NCBI GenBank assembly: GCA_950097015.1
Contig: CATNEN010000034.1
Coordinates: forward strand, 7,334,501 to 7,398,500
DNA from: Macrostomum hystrix
Taxonomy: Eukaryota; Platyhelminthes; Macrostomidae
DNA length: 64,000 nt
Direction of reading: 5' to 3'
The translations under genes and the position numbers were made by a program. This document shows positions 44,178 through 56,464 of this stretch, piece by piece. The notes beneath the pieces were generated by a model that did not search any database, was not told the origin of the DNA, and was given only the letters and a program-made list of their open reading frames with translations. Within the stretch, counting starts at the first letter, position 1, and every line of letters begins with the position of its first letter.

Positions 44178-47100
44178 TTAAGCCGATGGGGCTTTTTTAA
44201 CAACAGTCTGAGATTGCTGCTGCTGTTGCTGCTGCTGTTGCTGCAGCATTGGTTGAAAGTTCGGCGACGGAAACAGCGCCGACCATTCTTTGAGCAGAGC
44301 GTCAACTCGCTGTCGCTGATACAAGCTGCTTTCCTTCTTGATGCCAGACCCAGCTTTGCCAACGGAAGCTGCCGTACCGGAAGCGACAGCTGGCGCAGCT
44401 GAGGAAGATGCGGCATCGTTAGACTGACTGCCGGGAGTAGCCCAGCTGTAGCCGTCATCCGGATGATGCCTAACAATAGCATTCAGAGAGTTGAACGCGC
44501 TCTGCAGATGATAAGTCGATGTTAAAAGGCGGGAATTGAATAGCGAGCCTAGATCCGGGGCAGCGTGGACCACACCGTTGATGATGTAGTACAGGGATAG
44601 CGGAGTCACCTGCGGGGAAATGTGGGAACGAGTGAGTATAGTGTGAGAGAATAGTATGAGACTTAGTTACAGTAAAGTATGAGGCTTAAGTATAATATAG
44701 TATGAGCATTGAGTATAGTATGAAACTTGAGTATAGTATGAGACTTGAGTATAGTATGAGACTTGAGTATAGTATGAGACTTGAGTATAGTATGATACTT
44801 GAGTATAGTATGAGACTTGAGTATAGTATGAGACTTGAGGATAGTATGAGACTTGAGTATAGTATGAGACTTGAGGATAGTATGATACTTGAGTATAGTA
44901 TGAGACTTGAGGATAGTATGAGACTTGAGGATAGTATGAGACTTGAGGATAGTATGAGACTTGAGTATAGTATGAGACTTGAGTATAGTATGAGACTTGA
45001 GGATAGTATGAGACTTGAGTATAGTATGAGACTTGAGTATAGTATGAGACTTGAGGATAGTATGAGCATTGAGTATAGTATGAGACTTGAGGATAGTATG
45101 AGACTTGAGGATAGTATGAGACTTGAGTATAGTATGAGACTTGAGTATAGTATGAAACTTGAGTATAGTATGAGCATTGAGTATAGTATGAGCATTGAGT
45201 ATAGTATGAGACTAGCAAGTTTTGCCCCCCTTCGGGGAGCAGAAATACTTTTAATTCGTCTAGTATATACTTTTTAGCAGCTGAATTTACAGCTTTTTAA
45301 AGCTACAATGAACCCCCAGTTGACAATGATCCCCCCGTTGATGATGATCTCCCAGTTAATGATGATCCCCCAGTTGACAATGATCCCCCAGTTGACAATG
45401 ATCCCCCAGTTGACAATGAACCCCCAGTTGACAATGATCCCCCAGTTGACAATGATCCCACAGTTGACAATGATCCCTAAGTTGACAATGATTCCACAGT
45501 TGACAATGATCCCCCAGTTGATGATGATCCCCCCGTTGATGATGATCTCCCATTGACAATGATCCCGCCCGTTGATAATGATCCCACAGTTGACAATGAA
45601 CCCCCAGTTGACAATGATCCCCCAGTTGATGATGATCCCCCAGTTGACAATGATCCCCCAGTTGACAATGAACCCCCAGTTGACAACGATCCCCCAGTTG
45701 ACAATGATCCCCCAGTTGATAATGATCCCCCAGTTGACAATGATCCCACAGTTGACAAAGATCCTCCAGTTCACAATGATCCCCCAGTTGATGATGACTC
45801 CCCATTGATGATGATCCCCAGTTAACAATGTTCCTCCAGTTGACAATGTTCCCCCAGTTGACAATGATCCCCCAGTTGATGATGATCACCCAGTTGACAA
45901 TGAACCCCCAGTTGACAACGATCCACCAGTTGACAATGATCCCCCAGTTGACAATGATCCCACAGTTGACAATGATCCCCCAGTTGACAAAGATCCCCCA
46001 GTTGATGATGATCCCCCAGTTGATGATGATCACCCAGTTGACAATGATCCCCAAGTTGACCATGATCCCCCATTTGATGATGATTCCCCAGTTGACAATT
46101 ATCCCCCAGTTGACCATTACCCCCTAGTTGACAATGATCCCCCAGTTGACAATGACCCCCCAGTTTACCATGATCCCCATTTTGATTATGACTCCCCAGT
46201 TGACGTTGATTTTTCAAACGCTGGGTAAGCCAAGATTCAAACTCAGATTTCGCCATGTTTTAAACCCTGATGGGCTATGATTCAAACTCTCGTTTTGCCA
46301 TGATTCAGACTCTGGTTGACTATGATTCAAACTCGGTTGGCTATGATTCAAACTCTGGTTTTGCCATGATTCAAGCTCTGGTTTAGCCATGATTCACACT
46401 CTGGTTTAGCCATGATTCAAGCTCTGGTTTAGCCATGATTCAAACGCTGGGTTAGCCATGATTGAAACTCTGGTTTAGCAATGATTCAAACTGTGGTTTT
46501 GCCATGATTCAAACTCTGGTTTAGCCAAGATTCAAACTCTGGTTTAGCCATGATTCAAACTCTCAAGTTGAGACTTGAGAGGATAGTATGAGACTTGAGT
46601 ATAGTATGAGACTTGAGTATAGTATGAGACTTGAGTATAGTATGAGACTTGAGGATAGTATGAGACTTAAGTATAGTATGAGCATTGAGTATAGTATGAG
46701 CATTGAGTATAGTATGAGACTTGAGAGTATAGTATGATACTTGAGGATAGTATGAGACTTGAGTATAGTATGAGCATTGAGTATAGTATGAGCATTGAGT
46801 ATAGTATGAGACTTGAGTATTGTATGAGACTTGAGAGTATAGTATGAGACTTGAGTATAGTATGATACTTAGTTACAGTAAAGTATGAGGCTTAAGTAGC
46901 TCGTATAATATAGTATGAGCATTGAGTATAGTATGAGACTTGAGTATAGTATGAGACTTGAGGATAGTATGAGACTTGAGTATAGTATGAGACTTGAGGA
47001 TAGTATGAGACTTGAGTATAGTATGAGACTTGAGTATAGTATGAGACTTGAGTATAGTATGAGACTTGAGGATAGTATGAGACTTGAGGATAGTATGAGA

Positions 47101-48419
47101 CTTGAGTATAGTATGAGACTTGAGGATAGTGTGAGACTTGAGGATAGTGTGAGACTTGAGTATAGTATGATACTTGAGGATAGTATGAGACTTGAGTATA
47201 GTATGAGACTTGAGTATAGTATGAGACTTGAGTATAGTATGAGACTTGAGGATAGTATGAGACTTAAGTATAGTATGAGCATTGAGTATAGTATGAGCAT
47301 TGAGTATAGTATGAGACTTGAGAGTATAGTATGATACTTGAGGATAGTATGAGACTTGAGTATAGTATGAGACTTGAGTATAGTATGAGACTTGAGTATA
47401 GTATGAGACTTGAGGATAGTATGAGACTTAAGTATAGTATGAGCATTGAGTATAGTATGAGCATTGAGTATAGTATGAGACTTGAGAGTATAGTATGATA
47501 CTTGAGGATAGTATGAGACTTGAGTATAGTATGAGCATTGAGTATAGTATGAGCATTGAGTATAGTATGAGACTTGAGTATTGTATGAGACTTGAGAGTA
47601 TAGTATGAGACTTGAGTATAGTATGATACTTAGTTACAGTAAAGTATGAGGCTTAAGTAGCTCGTATAATATAGTATGAGCATTGAGTATAGTATGAGAC
47701 TTGAGGATAGTATGAGACTTGAGTATAGTATGAGACTTGAGGATAGTATGAGACTTGAGTATAGTATGAGACTTGAGTATAGTATGAGACTTGAGTATAG
47801 TATGAGACTTGAGGATAGTATGAGACTTGAGGATAGTATGAGACTTGAGGATAGTATGAGACTTGAGTATAGTATGAGACTTGAGGATAGTGTGAGACTT
47901 GAGGATAGTGTGAGACTTGAGGATAGTATGAGACTTGAGTATAGTATGAGACTTGAGTATAGTATGAGACTTGAGTATAGTATGAGACTTGAGTATTGTA
48001 TGAAACTTGAGTATAGTATGAGACTTGAGTATAGTATGAGACTTGAGTATAGTATGAGACTTGAGTATAGTATGAGATGAGATGCGAATATAGTGTGTTA
48101 GAATTTGTAACGTATACATATTTACCTGACTAGGCGAATGCCTATACTGCTTGCGTATGACAAAGAGAATTGGCTCCTGGCATCGAAGAAGTACATACTC
48201 AGTGCCCTGCATGCCAATGAGATGCTCAGGGCTTAGCCTTTGCATTCGAATCTGTTCATTATTGCAGTTCTTTTCATAGAAAGGATTGGAGCGTTCGCAG
48301 AAATAGTCCAAAATATTGGCCGGACACAGCTGCTGCGGATTCCAACGCTTTGTGTCCGACCAGGTCTGCGAGAGCTGCTCAGACCAGGGCAGAGACTGCG
48401 ATGCCATACCGTGTGCCAT
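44178..48419 (-). CDS. MED6: Mediator complex subunit 6
   Basis: Two exons: 48419-48126 (98 codons) and 44609-44178 (143 codons plus stop), phase 0, giving 241 aa (vertebrate MED6 is ~246). Exon 1 has [37 protein letters not shown] and [17 protein letters not shown]. Exon 2 has [26 protein letters not shown] and [10 protein letters not shown], followed by a poly-Gln run and a Lys-rich end. These are the conserved MED6 blocks. MED6 sits in the Mediator head module and helps link activators to RNA polymerase II. The start was chosen at the first ATG in frame (MAHGMASQ); a second Met lies four codons on. The 3.5 kb intron is almost wholly tandem repeats. Confidence 0.96.
44690..45215. repeat. 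18-bp array in MED6 intron, block 1
   Basis: About 29 units of GAGACTTGAGTATAGTAT, with GAGGATAGTAT and GAGCATTGAG subtypes. It is the same family as 46570-48075. Confidence 0.95.
45305..46215. repeat. 18-bp array in MED6 intron, block 2 (unrelated unit)
   Basis: About 50 units of AGTTGACAATGATCCCCC with GATGATGATC subtypes. It is unrelated to the blocks on either side. Blocks of units such as 45590-45700 are repeated near 45890. Long open frames in four or more readings are periodic artefacts. Confidence 0.95.
46245..46568. repeat. 23-bp array in MED6 intron, block 3
   Basis: About 14 units of ATGATTCAAACTCTGGTTT plus AGCC, more degenerate than its neighbours. Confidence 0.9.
46569..48075. 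repeat. 18-bp array in MED6 intron, block 4, with ~761-bp higher-order unit
   Basis: The GAGACTTGAGTATAGTAT family again. A distinctive stretch (ACTTAGTTACAGTAAAGTAT then a TAGCTCGTATAATA) occurs at 46867 and at 47628, 761 bp apart, with similar unit order between. It is also found, without TAGCTCG, near 44660 at the other end of the intron. Confidence 0.95.
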
Positions 48420-48529
48420 AGGACTCAACGCGGAGGAATGCTGAAGCCAGAGGAAATATTGAGGATAAAGAGGATATTTATCCCAAAATCTTCAGGCTAC
48501 TCTGCTCGTGGGTCCTGGTCTTAGATTAT

Positions 48530-48782
48530 TAAATTTTCTTAAATCTGTTTCAGGGCCATAGACTGATTCTGAAATCCTCAGGCTGCTGTTTCAGGGCCAT
48601 AGACTGATTCTGAAATCCTCAGGCTGCTGTTTCAGGGCCATAGACTGATTCTGAAATCCTCAGGCTGCTGTTTCAGGGCCATAGACTGATTCTGAAATCC
48701 TCAGGCTGCTGTTTCAGGGCCATAGACTGATTCTGAAATCCTCAGGCTGCTGTTTCAGGGCCATAGACCATTTCTAAAATTC
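48530..48782. repeat. 41-bp array upstream of MED6
   Basis: Six copies of a 41-bp unit, core CCATAGACTGATTCTGAAAT. They are almost identical, with the last copy degenerating. Confidence 0.95.
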
Positions 48783-49069
48783 TCAGACAGATTTTTTAGG
48801 GTCCTGGACTGACTCCCCTTGTTAATATACTTTCTATACGGTCCCACACTTTATGGCAAAAAAATAAATAATTCAAGATTTTCTATAACATAAAAGCAAT
48901 AAAACTTTCGTTTATTATTACTCCCAAATAATCTATAAAGCCTTGGGCTAGCAATGAGCACAATATAGCAAATTCAAGAATAAACAACAACAACAAAAAT
49001 GTTGAAGGAATAAATCTAACAAAATAAACAAAATATATAAATATCCTTTGATTCTCTTTTTTGCCTATT
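48783..49069. other. AT-rich spacer
   Basis: Short unique AT-rich spacer between two arrays, with no gene seen. Confidence 0.5.
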
Positions 49070-51813
49070 CCCCAAATCCTTCAGCAGACCAGCCATAATC
49101 CCCAAATCCTTCAGTAGACCAGCCATAATCCCCAAATCATTCAGTAGACCAGCCATAATCCCCAAATCCTTCAGTAGACCAGCCATAATCCCCAAATCCT
49201 TCAGTAGACCAGCCATAATCCCCAAATCATTCAGTAGACCAGCCATAATCCCCAAATCCTTCAGCAGACCAGCCATAATCCCCAAATCCTTCAGCAGACC
49301 AGCCATAATCCCCAAATCATTCAGCAGACCAGCCATAATCCCCAAATCATTCAGCAGACCAGCCATAATCCCCAAATCATTCAGTAGACCAGCCATAATC
49401 CCCAAATCCTTCAGCAGACCAGCCATAATCCCCAAATCATTCAGTAGACTAGCCCTAATCCCAAATCCTTCAGCAGACCAGCCATAATCCCCAAATCATT
49501 CAGTAGACCAGCCATAATCCCCAAATCATTCAGCAGACCAGCCATAATCCCCAAATCATTCAGTAGACCAGCCATAATCCCCAAATCATTCAGTAGACCA
49601 GCCATAATCCCCAAATCATTCAGTAGACCAGCCATAATCCCCAAATCATTCAGTAGACCAGCCATAATCCCCAAATCCTTCAGTAGACCAGCCATAATCC
49701 CCAAATCCTTCAGTAGACCAGCCATAATCCCCAAATCCTTCAGCAGACCAGCCATAATCCCCAAATCCTTCAGCAGACCAGCCATAATCCCCAAATCCTT
49801 CAGTAGACCAGCCATAATCCCCAAATCCTTCAGTAGACCAGCCATAATCCCCAAATCCTTCAGCAGACCAGCCATAATCCCCAAATCCTTCAGCAGACCA
49901 GCCATAATCCCCAAATCCTTCAGTAGACCAGCCATAATCCCCAAATCCTTCAGCAGACCAGCCATAATCCCCAAATCCTTCAGTAGACCAGCCATAATCC
50001 CCAAATCCTTCAGCAGACCAGCCATAATCCCAAATCCTTCAGCAGACCAGCCATAATCCCCAAATCCTTCAGCAGACCAGCCATAATCCCCAAATCCTTC
50101 AGCAGACCAGCCATAATCCCTAATCATTCAGCAGACCAGCCATAATCCCTAATCATTCAGCAGACCAGCCATAATCCCAAATCCTTCAGCAGACCAGCCA
50201 TAATCCCAAATCCTTCAGCAGACCAGCCATAATCCCCAAATCCTTCAGCAGACCAGCCATAATACCAAATCCTTCAGCAGACCAGCCATAATCCCAAATC
50301 CTTCAGCAGACCAGCCATAATCCCCAAATCCTTCAGCAGACCAGCCATAATCCCCAAATCCTTCAGCAGACCAGCCATAATCCCTAATCATTCAGTAGAC
50401 CAGCCATAATCCCCAAATCATTCAGTAGACTAGCCATAATCCCCAAATCCTTCAGCAGACCAGCCATAATCCCCAAATCATTCAGTAGACCAGCCATAAT
50501 CCCCAAATCATTCAGTAGACTAGCCATAATCCCCAAATCCTTCAGTAGACCAGCCATAATCCCCAAATCATTCAGTAGACCAGCCATAATCCCCAAATCA
50601 TTCAGCAGACCAGCCATAATCCCCAAATCCTTCTGCAGACCAGCCATAATCCCAAATCCTTCAGCAGACCAGCCATAATCCCCAAATCCTTCAGTAGACC
50701 AGCCATAATCCCCAAATCCTTCAGTAGACCAGCCATAATCCCCAAATCCTTCAGCAGACCAGCCATAATCCCCAAATCCTTCAGCAGACCAGCCATAATC
50801 CCCAAATCCTTCAGTAGACCAGCCATAATCCCCAAATCCTTCAGCAGACCAGCCATAATCCCCAAATCCTTCAGTAGACCAGCCATAATCCCCAAATCCT
50901 TCAGCAGACCAGCCATAATCCCAAATCCTTCAGCAGACCAGCCATAATCCCCAAATCCTTCAGCAGACCAGCCATAATCCCCAAATCCTTCAGCAGACCA
51001 GCCATAATCCCTAATCATTCAGCAGACCAGCCATAATCCCTAATCATTCAGCAGACCAGCCATAATCCCAAATCCTTCAGCAGACCAGCCATAATCCCAA
51101 ATCCTTCAGCAGACCAGCCATAATCCCCAAATCCTTCAGCAGACCAGCCATAATACCAAATCCTTCAGCAGACCAGCCATAATCCCAAATCCTTCAGCAG
51201 ACCAGCCATAATCCCCAAATCCTTCAGCAGACCAGCCATAATCCCCAAATCCTTCAGCAGACCAGCCATAATCCCTAATCATTCAGTAGACCAGCCATAA
51301 TCCCCAAATCATTCAGTAGACTAGCCATAATCCCCAAATCCTTCAGCAGACCAGCCATAATCCCCAAATCATTCAGTAGACCAGCCATAATCCCCAAATC
51401 ATTCAGTAGACTAGCCATAATCCCCAAATCCTTCAGTAGACCAGCCATAATCCCCAAATCATTCAGTAGACCAGCCATAATCCCCAAATCATTCAGTAGA
51501 CCAGCCATAATCCCCAAATCCTTCAGTAGACCAGCCATAATCCCCAAATCATTCAGCAGACCAGCCATAATCCCCAAATCCTTCTGCAGACCAGCCATAA
51601 TCCCAAATCCTTCAGCAGACCAGCCATAATCCCAAATCATTCAGCAGACCAGCCATAATCCCAAATCCTTCAGCAGACCAGCCATAATCCCTAATCATTC
51701 AGCAGACCAGCCATAATCCCAAATCCTTCAGCAGACCAGCCATAATCCCAAATCCTTCAGCAGACCAGCCATAATCCCTAATCATTCAGCAGACCAGCCA
51801 TAATCCCTAATCA
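49070..51813. repeat. 30-bp minisatellite array, 2.7 kb
   Basis: About 91 units of 30 bp, core CCATAATCCCCAAATCCTTC plus AG(C/T)AGACCAG. Subtypes are CATTCAG, CCCTAATC and AATACC. Rare markers recur: TTCTGCAGAC at 50631 and 51582 (951 bp apart) and AATACC at 50261 and 51152 (891 bp apart), so a ~0.9 kb segment is duplicated, with a two-unit indel. The array touches the SARS2 stop codon region at 51811. Confidence 0.96.
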
Positions 51814-54008
51814 TAGCATGGGCTGCCTGCGCAGTTTAGCAAAGTACATAGACTTCATTGAAGGCCTACGCTGCAGTGTGAGTTGATTAGGAAACGGCTT
51901 CATATAGAATGCTAGCGCCGGTGGCAAAGTCACAATGCCAGCATCGGGTTGCCAATGCGTCTCAACTAAGGCTTTGATTGTTCGCGTCACTGCGCAAGCC
52001 GTACCATTGAGAGTGTGCGGATATTCAGCGCCACCATTTGCTGGGGAAGCCAGGCGCATGCCCAACCGTCTACTCTGATAGTCTGTACAGTTGGAAGCGC
52101 TGCACAATTCGCCGAATCGATGCTCGCTTGTTAGCCAAGCTTCCCAATCGAATTTTCGATAGGCCGGGGAGCCCAACTCTTCGGTGGCCATGTCCAACAA
52201 GCGGCAGTGCAGGCCCAGACGGGTCAGGATTGCCGCCTGCACTGATAGGATGCGCTGGTGCTCAGCCTCGCTCTCTAACGGCGACGTCAGGCTGAACAGC
52301 TCCACCTGATTGGACGATGCGAGGACTTATTATTGCTTGATTACTTTTTACATGTAGGTTCTTATCAACCTGGGGTCTGTGGGTTCTTATCTACCTGGGG
52401 TCTGAACGTTCTTATCTACCTGGGGTCCGTGGGTTCTTATCTACCTGGGGTCTGCGGGTTCTTATCTATCTGGGGTCTGCGGGTTCTTATCTATATGGGG
52501 TCTGTAGGTTCTTATCTACCTGGGGTCTGTGGGTTCTTATCTACCTGGGGTCTGCGGGTTCTTATCTACCTGGGGTCTGTGGGTTCTTATCCACCTGGGG
52601 TCTGTGGGTTCTTATCTACCTGGGGTCTGTGGGTTCTTATCTACCTGGGGTCTGTGGGTTCTTATCTACCTGGGGTCTGAACGTTCTTATCTACCTGGGG
52701 TCCGTGGGTTCTTATCTACCTGGGGTCTGTGGGTTCTTATCTATATGGGGTCTGCGGGTTCTTATCTATCTGGGGTCTGTAGGTTCTTGGGTCTGTTGTT
52801 TTTATCTATATCTGGGGTCGGCTCATTATTAGCTCACCTTAGTAAACTGCGGCACACGATAGAGCACATCCTCAACTTGGGAGACTTCGCGTCTATAGCA
52901 ACGCGAAACAGCGCACAGCCTAATAGGCAACTGATCCAATGTATAGCAACCGCCGGCCAGGTAGCCAGCCAGAGCCACCTCAGATGTGCCAATTAGGGCC
53001 ATGGCTCTAGTTGATTCCGGCTGATCAGGACCAGCTCCATTGGACGTTAAAAACACCTGAGATCTGGCGCCGTGGACTGTAAAGCCGCAGGCGTTAATTA
53101 GCTCGGGTGGAACTAGTTCCGGCACGCCAATCTGCGATGACAGGGTTGATTGTTTTCGAGGTACGACGTGTCAATTTTTACACCGGACAATTCAATATGC
53201 GTTGCCTACTTTTGCTTTTGTCCTACTTACAGATGCTTATAGTACAAGTTGTGTTACTGTAAGTGGTGCTAAAAGTATAAATAGTGCTACTAACTGGGGC
53301 TAAAATTACAAACTGCGCTACTTAACTGGTGCTAACAGTACAAACTACGTTACTGAACTTGTGAATGGTGATGTTTACCTGCCGATATCCAAACTCGCTA
53401 GCCGTATCCAAGGCCAAATTCACAAGAGCAGTCTCCAAGTGGGCCAGTTGGCCTCTCATAAAATGTGTCCGATGTCCAGTTAATAGGGACAATTTTCTCG
53501 AAGTCAACAATCTCAGCTGTTCCAGTATACTTCGAGCATCTAATCTAGGTGTAGAACTGTGCTCACTACTCCGATCTAGTTGCTGGGGTGATTGGCCGAT
53601 CAGACGAACCAATCGATTATTAGCTTCCCCGCCGATAGGCGAATCCGGATGTGTCCAGTTTGGCAGTCGGGCAGCCAACTCGACAGCCCCAGTTAAATTA
53701 CCTTCAGAGTGCAGTTTTAAGGCTTTGTCTATCAGATCTGGATCAGCACCGCGCAGTCTAGCATTCTCGCGCGCGGCCGCTGCACCAGCTGGATTGGTGA
53801 GACTGGACCAGTCCAGCACGGGTTGAAAGAATGCTTCATCGCTGGCTCCTTTGTTAGCAACGTTTGCCTGGCCAGCGCTGGCAGACAAGGCCTGCCGACT
53901 GGCAAACAGCAGAGACTGACAGCGAAGCCGTGCCAGGCAAAGCACTGAACTCGCTGATAACTGTGGCTGCGGGTAGCCGCAAGTAGCGGAAGCATATGGC
54001 GGATGCAT
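51811..54008 (-). CDS. SARS2: Seryl-tRNA synthetase, mitochondrial type
   Basis: Three exons in phase 0: 54008-53379, 53131-52838 and 52305-51811, giving 472 aa. Exon 1 starts MHPPYASATCGY with an Arg/Ser/Ala-rich N-terminus fitting mitochondrial import, then the tRNA-binding arm region. Exon 2 has GVPELVPPEL (class II motif 1 area), TSEVALAGYLAG and VSRCYRREV (motif 2). Exon 3 has the C-terminal catalytic part with YPHTLNGTACAVTRTIKALV (motif 3, with the conserved Arg) and DAGIVTLPPAL. It charges tRNA-Ser with serine. Length and weak similarity in the arm favour the mitochondrial enzyme over the cytosolic one. Intron 2 is a 25-bp array. Confidence 0.94.
52345..52800. repeat. 25-bp array in SARS2 intron 2
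   Basis: About 18 units of 25 bp, core GGTTCTTATCTACCTGGGGT plus CTGTG. The GAACGTT variant occurs twice (52404, 52679), each time followed by a CCGTG unit. Confidence 0.95.
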
Positions 54009-54089
54009 TTGTACTTGAAATTCTATGTAAAATATCAGCAGGGAGCAGCTTATATAAGAGCAGACCTAAATGCCTCTTAATGAATTCGA

Positions 54090-54480
54090 GAGAAAATGGA
54101 GCGGACAGAGAAGGGAGCGGAGAGAGAAGCTTTCTGGGGAGCGGGAGAAGGGAGCAGGTGAAGGGAGCGGAGAGAAGGGAGCAGGTGAAGGGAGCGGAGA
54201 GAAGTGAGGAGGTGAAGGGAGCGGAGAGAGGGGAGCAGGTGAAGGGAGCGGAGAGAAGTGAGGAGGTGAAGGGAGCGGAGAGAGGGGAGCAGGTGAAGGG
54301 AGCGGAGAGAAGTGAGGAGGTGAAGGGAGCGAAGAGAAGTGAGCAGGTGAAGGGAGCAGAGAGAGGGGAGGAGGTGAAGGGAGCGGAGAGAAGTGAGGAG
54401 GTGAAGGGAGCGGAGAGAAGTGAGCAGGTGAAGGGAGCGGAGAGAGAAGGGAGCCGATAGAGAAGGGAGCGGGAGAAGGG
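54090..54480. repeat. 27-bp GA-rich array between SARS2 and TSR2
   Basis: About 14 units of 27 bp, core GGTGAAGGGAGCGGAGAGAA plus GTGAGGA. Related units reappear at 56465-56645, on the other side of the TSR2 exon. Confidence 0.93.
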
Positions 54481-54809
54481 ACAGAGAGGAGTCGAGAAAT
54501 AAAATGTGTTTTGCATTTTAAGTATCCAATCTTTCGAGCACAGAGTATCTGACTTTTGTATAGAAATAAATATAAACAAATATGATTTATTCCACTTGGA
54601 CTCAAGAAAAATCGACTTGTCTCATCTGCTGAACATGAAACTTAACCATTGTATTTTTCTTTCCAACAACCCCTTTGTTTTCAAAAGCGCAGCTGGGAGA
54701 GAAATACAAGAATAAATCGGTGCCAAACGTCAAACAATTTACACAAAGGTATATAAGCGGGATGAAGGATTAAAAGGGCATTCATAAGGCTAAAAGAAGA
54801 GTTAGATTT
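54481..54809. other. TSR2 3' flank
   Basis: Unique sequence after the TSR2 stop. TTTATT at 54586-54591 is an AATAAA on the minus strand, ~220 bp past the stop, a good candidate polyadenylation signal. Confidence 0.5.
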
Positions 54810-55316
54810 TCACGCAAGCCCGCCAGCAGCTTGTCCCTCACAATCTTCTTCTCCGTCTTCGCTTCCATCATCGTCGTCGTCGTCTTGCTGACTATTTGGC
54901 GCAATGACGCACTGGGAGAGAGTGGCACCGCTGGCCAGTCGAGCTAGAGCCGATTCAACAAACGTCACTTCGCCGCGCCGCAATCGCTCTAGCAGGTCGC
55001 AGAGCAGCCGCGCCACCTCGTAGCAGCTCCCGTCGTCGAAAACACTTTCGAACAATTCGTCAACATACCTTTCTAAGACGTCGCTAAGTTCGTCTGGCGC
55101 CAGAGCACTGTTCTCAACCATCCAGCGGCAGACAGCCTGCTGAAGCCAGTCGACTTTGGCACGAGTGTCCGGACCGCCGGCTTCATGTTCGAGAATGAGA
55201 TTAATGGCTGTCCAGGGAGCGAATACTCGGCGAACCACTGGCAGAAAGTCGGCCTGGCTCACTGACTGGCGAGTTGGAATACCGCCAACTACTGCTGCTA
55301 CCGACGAAGATGAAGC
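54810..55316 (-). CDS. TSR2: TSR2 pre-rRNA processing / eS26 chaperone, main exon
   Basis: A single recognised exon from an acceptor (CATTCCAG) at 55316 to the stop at 54810, 168 aa. The 5' exon was not found: no in-frame ATG opens this exon. The core matches the TSR2 (WGG) family in order: FLPVVRRVFAPWTAINLILE, AGGPDTRAKVDWLQQAVCRW, LSDVLERYVDELFESVFDDG and SCYEVARLLCDLLERLRRGE. The C-terminus is acidic (DDDDDDGSEDGEE), as usual for the family. Known TSR2 escorts ribosomal protein eS26 and supports 20S pre-rRNA maturation. It lies head-to-tail with SARS2. Confidence 0.9.
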   Translation of the reverse strand, partial: ASSSSVAAVVGGIPTRQSVSQADFLPVVRRVFAPWTAINLILEHEAGGPDTRAKVDWLQQAVCRWMVENSALAPDELSDVLERYVDELFESVFDDGSCYEVARLLCDLLERLRRGEVTFVESALARLASGATLSQCVIAPNSQQDDDDDDGSEDGEEDCEGQAAGGLA

Positions 55317-56099
55317 CTGGAATGAGCATTTGTGGGGCAGGTGTTCAGGGAAAGGTAGGTGTTTACAGGAGGCTAGCAATTGCAAAAAACTGGAATATAC
55401 ATTTCAGGTAAGATAAGGCCTTATCATACAAAGGGTGGGATCGATGCTTTCAGGTAAGTCTTTAGGGAAAGGTGAGATAACTTGGTAGTCTAGGCAAATT
55501 TAAAAAAATTTTAGTGCTTAAGTTAGGGTAAAGTGTTCAGAAAAAAGTACATTAGGTAACTATGTTGGGATATTGAAAAGCTAATAAACACAGAATAAAT
55601 ATGAAATAGTTTCAAGAAACCCTGTAAACAACTTTTTAAAATTATATCCTAGCATTTTCTTAAAATAAATAGGGTATCAAACAGTTTGTTAAAGAATATC
55701 CATTTTGTGATTAATAAATGGGGCAGTTAGCTTATTTTGTTTTGCCTGTAAATCTTAACTTTTTTATTAGCATATATCATAACATTAAGTATGGTAAGTA
55801 GCTCACAAGATAGCTAAAAAACTCATGACTAAATAAACTTTGAAGTGATCAATTAATTAATTCAGAAAGAGTTAGCTACAAAATTTGTAGATTGTTCTTC
55901 AGACTTGTAGAAGTCTGAAGCATACAATCTAATTTTGAAACAAGTCAACAAGAAATGGTTTCTGAAGACTTCATAACACTGATGACAAAGAGTCTATATT
56001 TTTTCAATGCTTAGGTCTGCTCCCAAGTTTAGTTGCAGAATGCAACTGGATAATCAATAAAGTTATTTTAAATCAAGATATTTTGAACTTGGTCCCACT
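55317..56099. other. Region upstream of TSR2 exon
   Basis: AT-rich, probably TSR2 intron or promoter. A small inverted repeat around 55880-55920 (CAGACTTGTAGAAGTCTG) could form a hairpin. No coding exon is recognised. Confidence 0.5.
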
Positions 56100-56107
56100 A
56101 TATATAG

Positions 56108-56363
56108 CAGGGGTCGGCAACCTTTTTACTTTGCGGGCCAGATTAAGAATTCAGCGGGTGACTGAGGGCCAGTGTTTTAAGTGTGATAGTAAAGAGCACT
56201 AGTAACTGTGGTATATTTTTTGTTTATCAACGTTTATAGTTTAAAATTACAGAATACGCATATATTTGGTGTTTTGCTTCACAGCTTAGAGCAGACACAA
56301 TCGCCTTGCCGAGAGGCTTCGGGGGCCGGATCTGGCCCGCGGGCCGGAGGTTGCCGACCCCTG
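56108..56363. mobile_element. hAT-type MITE, 256 bp
   Basis: Inverted ends CAGGGGTCGGCAACCT and AGGTTGCCGACCCCTG are perfect. The 8-bp target duplication ATATATAG is exact at 56100-56107 and 56364-56371. The GC-rich right subterminal block is shared with the element at 32093. There is no coding capacity, so mobility needs a transposase from elsewhere. Confidence 0.96.
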
Positions 56364-56464
56364 ATATATAGTAACATACAATTTTAATTATGATAGCTAT
56401 TTGTATAGATTAAAAGATACCGTACCAAAAATAACTTGCACATATATCTTTATAACCAATGAAG

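Noticed and set aside
47634-48428. A 264-codon frame joining MED6 exon 1 to a Thr/Ile/Leu/Lys/Ser/His repeat
   Set aside because: MED6 similarity stops at HSPSQ, where a GTAAAT donor lies. The rest is intronic array.
49441-51640. Long minus-strand open frames repeating GLLKDLGIMA
   Set aside because: A 30-bp array with a period divisible by three stays open by chance. The units vary freely and are interrupted by 1-bp deletions that no coding repeat would allow.
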